Shown here piece after piece: positions 60,055-64,000 of a DNA stretch of 64,000 nt. The position numbers and the translations under genes were made by a program. The stretch is taken from assembly GCA_029864565.1 (NCBI GenBank), contig JAOTTD010000003.1, forward strand, positions 39,593-103,592, written 5' to 3'. The notes below the pieces were generated by a model. That model saw only the letters and a program-made list of their open reading frames with translations, was not told the DNA's origin and searched no databases. Every line of letters begins with the position of its first letter. Within the stretch, counting starts at the first letter, position 1. The DNA is from Thermoplasmata archaeon (GTDB taxonomy: Archaea > Thermoplasmatota > Thermoplasmata > UBA10834).

Positions 60055-61008
60055 TTGGGGTTTGAGTTACCAAAGGAGAAGTTCGGAGGACGGATCAAAG
60101 AGGTCGCCATCGGCGCGACGAAGGACCAGGGAGGCACAAGGAGCGCACGCCTGATGGCCGGCGGATCCAACGGCCTGCCATTCCTGAAGTTCGAGAGCGA
60201 GATGCCACACCTGCCACTGGTGGCGATGGATGTCGTCGACACGGTTCGCATGGTCCCTGAGCAGCTGCAGGAGTCGATGGGTGCCGCCGTGAAGGACCCG
60301 TTGGAGTGGGCCAAGAAATGCGAGGCCGAATGGGGCGCAGACCTCTGCGTGCTGAAGCTCCAGTCCGCCAACCCTGAGGAAGAGGACCGGCCGGCGGAAG
60401 AGCTGGAAGGGCTCGTCGACAAGATGCTGAAGAGCATGGCTTTGCCGATGGTGGTCTACGGATGTGGATTCGAGGAGAAGGACGCGAAGGTGATGGAGAA
60501 GGTGTCCAACATCGCGAAGGGGGAGAGGCTGTTCCTCGGGCTCGCCGAGGAGAAGGCGTACAAGTCCATCGCAGCGGCGTCCATGGCGAATGGCCACGGC
60601 ATCGTCGCGTTCTCCAACCTAGACATCAACCTCGCGAAGCAGATGAACATCCTGCTGCTGGACTTCGGCACTAAGCCGGAGAACATAATGATGGACCCGC
60701 TCATGGCGCCTCTGGGCATGGGGCTCGAGTACTCCTACTCGAACATCGAGCGCCTCAGGTTGGGAGCGCTGTCAGGGGACCCAGTGCTGCAGATGCCGAT
60801 GATATGCGACTGCTCCTGCGCGTGGAACGTTCCTGAAGCGCTTGAAGACAACCCCGAGCACGGGAGCGCCGAGTTGCGTGGGGTGTACTGGGAGGCGATG
60901 ACCGCACTGTCAGCGGCCGTCGCCGGGGCGGATGTGGTGATCATGCGTCACCCGAGATCTATAGTCATGTTCAGAGAAACCATCAATGTGCTCGCAGGGG
61001 GTGAGTGA
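60055..61008 (+). CDS. acsD: corrinoid iron-sulfur protein small subunit
   Basis: A 317-residue TIM-barrel subunit of the CFeSP, which carries the methyl group to ACS. The start is TTG 60055 (MGFELPKEKFGGRIKEVAIG), typical of AcsD/CdhD N-termini, with AGAAGGGGGA upstream. Internal segments PHLPLVAMDVVDT and IMMDPLMAPLGMGLEYSYS are family-conserved. It is in the CODH-ACS operon and abuts acsC. Confidence 0.94.
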   Translation: MGFELPKEKFGGRIKEVAIGATKDQGGTRSARLMAGGSNGLPFLKFESEMPHLPLVAMDVVDTVRMVPEQLQESMGAAVKDPLEWAKKCEAEWGADLCVLKLQSANPEEEDRPAEELEGLVDKMLKSMALPMVVYGCGFEEKDAKVMEKVSNIAKGERLFLGLAEEKAYKSIAAASMANGHGIVAFSNLDINLAKQMNILLLDFGTKPENIMMDPLMAPLGMGLEYSYSNIERLRLGALSGDPVLQMPMICDCSCAWNVPEALEDNPEHGSAELRGVYWEAMTALSAAVAGADVVIMRHPRSIVMFRETINVLAGGE

Positions 61009-61009
61009 A

Positions 61010-62335
61010 GTGCCGACCGCGATGGAGATATACAAGCTGCTGCCGAAGACGAACTGCGGCGAGTGCAAATTCCCCACATGCCTGGCGTTCGCGATGCAGC
61101 TTGCGAACCAGAAGGTCGCGCTCGAGGCGTGTCCGCATGTCAGCTCCGAGGCGAAGGCCGCACTCGAGGAGAGCGGCGCGCCACCGATAAGGCTCGTGAC
61201 ATTCGGCGCGGGCGAGCTCGCGGCGAAGATGGGAGACGAGACGCAGCTGTTCAGGCACGACAAGACCTTCTACAACCCGACAGTCCTCGGCCTCATAGCC
61301 GATGATTCGGATGGGCTCGACGGCGTGAAGTCGAAGTTGGACGAGGCGCAAGCGATGTCCTTTGAGCGTGTGGGGCAGATTCTGCGCGTGGACTCGGTCG
61401 CGATAAGGCACTCGTCCGGGAGCCCTGAGGACTTCGTGGCGGCCGTGAAGGCCGCGGCTGAGAAGGGGCTGCCCGTTACGATAATGTGCGACGACCCAGC
61501 GATAGCGTCTAAGGCAGTCGAGGCATGCGCTGACAAGAAGCCGCTGCTGTACCGCGCGACGGCGTCTAACTTCGACGACATGGTCGCGCTCGCTAAGGAC
61601 AAATCGCTCCCGCTGGTCGTCAGCGCGCCGGGATTGGACGAGCTGGCAGAGCTGGCTGACAAGGCGAAGAAGGCGGGACTCAACGACCTCGTGCTCGAAC
61701 CCGGTGTCCAGACCAGCGCCGACATGCTGGTCAACATGACCGCCATCAGGAGGGCAGCTGTGAAGAACAAGTTCAGGCCGCTCGGTTTCCCGACGATAGC
61801 CGTCCTCGGGCCGACGGAGGCGGAGCACATGAAGGCTGCGCTGGGCGTGATGAAATACTCTTCAGCGGTGTTGATGGACACGATGCCCAGGGAGATGGTC
61901 TACCCTCTGCTGGCGCTGAGGCAGAACATATTCACCGACCCTCAGGTACCGATCCAGGTCAAGGCGGGGTTGTACTCCGTGGGCGAGCCGACGGACAAGT
62001 CGCCGGTGATGTTCACCACCAACTTCTCGCTGACTTACTTCACGGTGAGGGCGGATATCGAGAAGAGCAAGGTGCCTGCGTGGTTGCTCGTCGTCGACAC
62101 GGAAGGTCAGTCGGTCATGACGGCGTTCGCCGCGGGCAAGCTCACGCCCGAGTCGGTCGCAAAGGCCATCGAGGATTTCCAGGTAAAGGAGAAGAGCTCT
62201 AGGAACGAAATAATCCTCCCGGGCATGGTCAGCAGGATGAGCGGGAAGCTCGGAGAGTTGACCGACATGAAGATCACGGTCGGTCCGAGGGAGTCTTCGG
62301 GGCTGCCGAAGCTGATGAAGACTTTCTCAGGATGA
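61010..62335 (+). CDS. acsC: corrinoid iron-sulfur protein large subunit
   Basis: A 441-residue CFeSP large subunit. N-terminal [4Fe-4S] ligands are Cys16, 19, 24 and 41 (NCGECKFPTC, then EACPHV), one residue off the numbering known for bacterial AcsC; then a TIM barrel and a C-terminal corrinoid-binding domain (NFSLTYFTV; GLPKLMKTF). GTG 61010 gives MPTAMEIYKLLPKTNC, matching family starts, with GGGGTGAG as ribosome-binding site; an in-frame GTG at 61001 is an alternative. Last gene of the operon, convergent with cooC2. Confidence 0.95.
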   Translation: MPTAMEIYKLLPKTNCGECKFPTCLAFAMQLANQKVALEACPHVSSEAKAALEESGAPPIRLVTFGAGELAAKMGDETQLFRHDKTFYNPTVLGLIADDSDGLDGVKSKLDEAQAMSFERVGQILRVDSVAIRHSSGSPEDFVAAVKAAAEKGLPVTIMCDDPAIASKAVEACADKKPLLYRATASNFDDMVALAKDKSLPLVVSAPGLDELAELADKAKKAGLNDLVLEPGVQTSADMLVNMTAIRRAAVKNKFRPLGFPTIAVLGPTEAEHMKAALGVMKYSSAVLMDTMPREMVYPLLALRQNIFTDPQVPIQVKAGLYSVGEPTDKSPVMFTTNFSLTYFTVRADIEKSKVPAWLLVVDTEGQSVMTAFAAGKLTPESVAKAIEDFQVKEKSSRNEIILPGMVSRMSGKLGELTDMKITVGPRESSGLPKLMKTFSG

Positions 62336-62347
62336 GTCTGGAAGCGC

Positions 62348-63115
62348 TCACCTTCCGGCTGTCGTCCTGCGCTCCTCGTCGATCGCCTTGGCGATGTCTG
62401 CGAACGCGGGGTCTGTAGCGGGCACATCCATGAGAGACTCGGTCGACCTGCTCGACTCCTGTATGAGAGCTGAACGCCTGACACCGTACACGGCGTCGAA
62501 GCCAGAGAAGCTCCGGAACTGAGCCACTTCCTCGTCTGGGCGCATCAGATTCTGTACGAGCACGGTCCTGTAGGTGGACAGGTCCATATCCCGCGCAAGG
62601 TCGGCGATCCTCGAAGCGGATTCGAGCGCCGCCTTCGATGTGTCGGATACTATGAACAGGGTATCCGACGACCTAGTCGTCCTCCTGCTCAGGTGCTCCA
62701 TGCCCGCCTCATTGTCCATGACTATGTAAGCGTACTTCTCCGAGAGCGAGTCGATGAATGTGCGGAGGATGTTGTTGATGTAGCAGTAGCATCCGGCGCC
62801 CTCCTGCCTGCCCATCGTCAGCAGGTCGAAGCCGCCGCCCTCCGTTAGAGCTAGCCTTATCTGGTATTCCACATGCTCCTGCTTCGACACGCCTGCCGGC
62901 AGTTCGTCCACATTGGCAAGCAGTTCCTCCCGCAGGTCTCCTATCGTCCTTCCAAGCGGGGCGTCCAGCTTGGCGTGAAGGTTCGCATTGGGGTCAGCGT
63001 CTACAGCAAGGACCACTTCCTTCGAGCTATCGTGCAGGTGCCTCACCGCGAGTGCTGAGAATGTCGTCTTGCCGACGCCGCCCTTGCCAGCGACGGCTGC
63101 TGTGAACACGCTCAT
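62348..63115 (-). CDS. second CooC/AcsF-type ATPase
   Basis: A 255-residue ATPase of the CooC group: deviant Walker A GKGGVGKTT (residues 10-18), VDADPNANL switch and the CXC pair Cys109/Cys111 (GAGCYCYINN). It is clearly distinct from the first CooC in this cluster, so one may serve the C-cluster and the other the A-cluster (AcsF-like); which is which cannot be told. Its start overlaps the stop of the acsV-like gene by 4 bases. Confidence 0.9.
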   Translation of the reverse strand: MSVFTAAVAGKGGVGKTTFSALAVRHLHDSSKEVVLAVDADPNANLHAKLDAPLGRTIGDLREELLANVDELPAGVSKQEHVEYQIRLALTEGGGFDLLTMGRQEGAGCYCYINNILRTFIDSLSEKYAYIVMDNEAGMEHLSRRTTRSSDTLFIVSDTSKAALESASRIADLARDMDLSTYRTVLVQNLMRPDEEVAQFRSFSGFDAVYGVRRSALIQESSRSTESLMDVPATDPAFADIAKAIDEERRTTAGR

Positions 63116-64000
63116 GAGCCGTTCACCTTCCGCGCCCCCTCGGAGAAGCTCGGAAACCTAGCCAGGTCCGTGTGTGGTATGAAGAGCGAAGACGAGAACT
63201 CGTCGTAGAAGTCGGCGTCGACGCTCAGCTCGATGTAGGTCAATTCGTCGAATATCTCGGTCATCTCGCGTCTCATGTCCTTCGACAGGAGCGCCAGCCT
63301 CGCTCCTCCCAGAGACCCGTTGCCGATGAACCTGTACTTCTCCCTGGGGACGTCGGGGAACATGCCTAATGAGATGGCTCTGTCGATGTCTATGTGGTTG
63401 CCGAACCCACCCGCAATCACCACCTCCGATATGTCATCGAGGTCGTCGCTCATCTTCTTGAGCAGAACGGCTGCGGCGCCGTATATCGCCGCCTTGGTCC
63501 TGAGAACGTTCTGTAGGTCGGGATCCGTCACGATGAGATCGCTGCTGGCGCCCTCCGCGAGCCGGTCGTTCCACTCGACGACGTACTCCAGCCCCTCGTC
63601 ACCCTGCCGCACGCGGTCCGTCGGGAGCTCCTGTATCCTCGCCTTGCGGTCTATCACGCCGCTGGAGTACATCTCCGCGACGAGGTCTATCAGTCCGGAG
63701 CCGCAGATTCCGTTCGGCTTCTCGTCCCCGAGCACATGGTAGGACGTGCTCAGGTCGTCGTTGACCCTCACGCTGTCTATCGCGCCGTCCATGGCGCGCA
63801 TCCCGCTAGAGACCTCGCCCCCTTCGAAGGCCGGGCCCGCCGAGCATGCGCACGACACGAGCCATTCGCTGCACCCGAGGGCAATCTCTCCGTTGGTCCC
63901 CACATCTATGAGTAGGGTGATGTCCTTCTTCATGTGCATGCCGCTCGCGAGGATGTCCGCAACGACATCCCCTCCGAGATACCCCGCTCTCGAAGGAAAC
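63112..64000 (-). CDS. acsV: RACo-type reductive activator of CFeSP (AcsV), 5' end beyond window
   Basis: C-terminal ASKHA ATPase part of the reductive activator that restores Co(I) in the corrinoid iron-sulfur protein. The frame is open through the window edge; residues before the first internal Met read AGYLGGDVVADILASG, continuous with LLIDVGTNGEIALG and later VIAGGFGNHIDIDRAI, all family-conserved. The N-terminal ferredoxin domain is expected outside the window. It is coupled to the second cooC. Confidence 0.92.
   Translation of the reverse strand, partial: FPSRAGYLGGDVVADILASGMHMKKDITLLIDVGTNGEIALGCSEWLVSCACSAGPAFEGGEVSSGMRAMDGAIDSVRVNDDLSTSYHVLGDEKPNGICGSGLIDLVAEMYSSGVIDRKARIQELPTDRVRQGDEGLEYVVEWNDRLAEGASSDLIVTDPDLQNVLRTKAAIYGAAAVLLKKMSDDLDDISEVVIAGGFGNHIDIDRAISLGMFPDVPREKYRFIGNGSLGGARLALLSKDMRREMTEIFDELTYIELSVDADFYDEFSSSLFIPHTDLARFPSFSEGARKVNGS

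Overview
This window looks archaeal, most likely from the Thermoplasmatota, although that lineage is an inference. The archaeal evidence is an rpoK-rpsB (RpoK/S2) operon, an archaeal RPA plus RPA-associated protein pair, a NEMF/RqcH protein, HTH_10 and ArsR-like regulators, TATA-type promoters (several apparently leaderless), and many zinc-ribbon/membrane proteins. One of these carries an Asn-Gly repeat linker and a C-terminal IPEF-helix-Arg tail. Base composition is moderately GC-rich, except for a more AT-rich accessory stretch at about 28.6-37.7 kb. No insertion sequence, integrase, rRNA or CRISPR array was seen.

Layout. 1-2221: tail of an ABC exporter operon. 2288-7681: two tRNAs, a non-pyrrolysine MttB-type methyltransferase, endonuclease IV, RqcH, and a decayed gene between them. 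7767-18868: FtsZ; a FeoB iron transporter with its DtxR-FeoA regulator; a metal ABC operon (binding protein, FmdE-like protein, ATPase, permease) facing an HTH_10 regulator; an MFS exporter with an ArsR-type regulator; a YkgJ-type Cys-cluster protein. 19142-24335: ACT-domain protein, tRNA-Val, indolepyruvate:ferredoxin oxidoreductase (IorAB) and LeuCD-type hydro-lyase. 24354-28211: one giant surface protein.

28.5-40.7 kb is an accessory region: tRNA-Arg, an FkbM methyltransferase, small ORFs punctuated by six same-oriented copies of a short repeat, an ABC exporter, a DoxX protein, three clostripain-family (C11) proteases, a C-terminal MttB remnant and an HTH-ferredoxin protein. 40.7-53.9 kb returns to housekeeping and membrane genes: ABC exporter, M20 peptidase, class III aminotransferase, rpoK, rpsB, a MEMO-like protein, DUF2085 proteins, zinc-ribbon proteins, RPA and a methyltransferase.

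54.1-64.0 kb is a Wood-Ljungdahl carbonyl-branch cluster: ACT protein, CooT, CooC, a single 1388-residue polypeptide joining a complete CO dehydrogenase to a complete acetyl-CoA synthase, then AcsD and AcsC (corrinoid iron-sulfur protein). A second CooC-type ATPase and the RACo-type reductive activator (AcsV, cut by the window end) converge on it. All metal-cluster ligands expected for both CODH and ACS are visible. The set is of the bacterial AcsABCD type, not the archaeal Cdh type, so lateral acquisition followed by gene fusion is the most economical reading. The fused CODH-ACS is the most striking object here; the repeat-punctuated small-gene array at 30.1-34.1 kb is the second.
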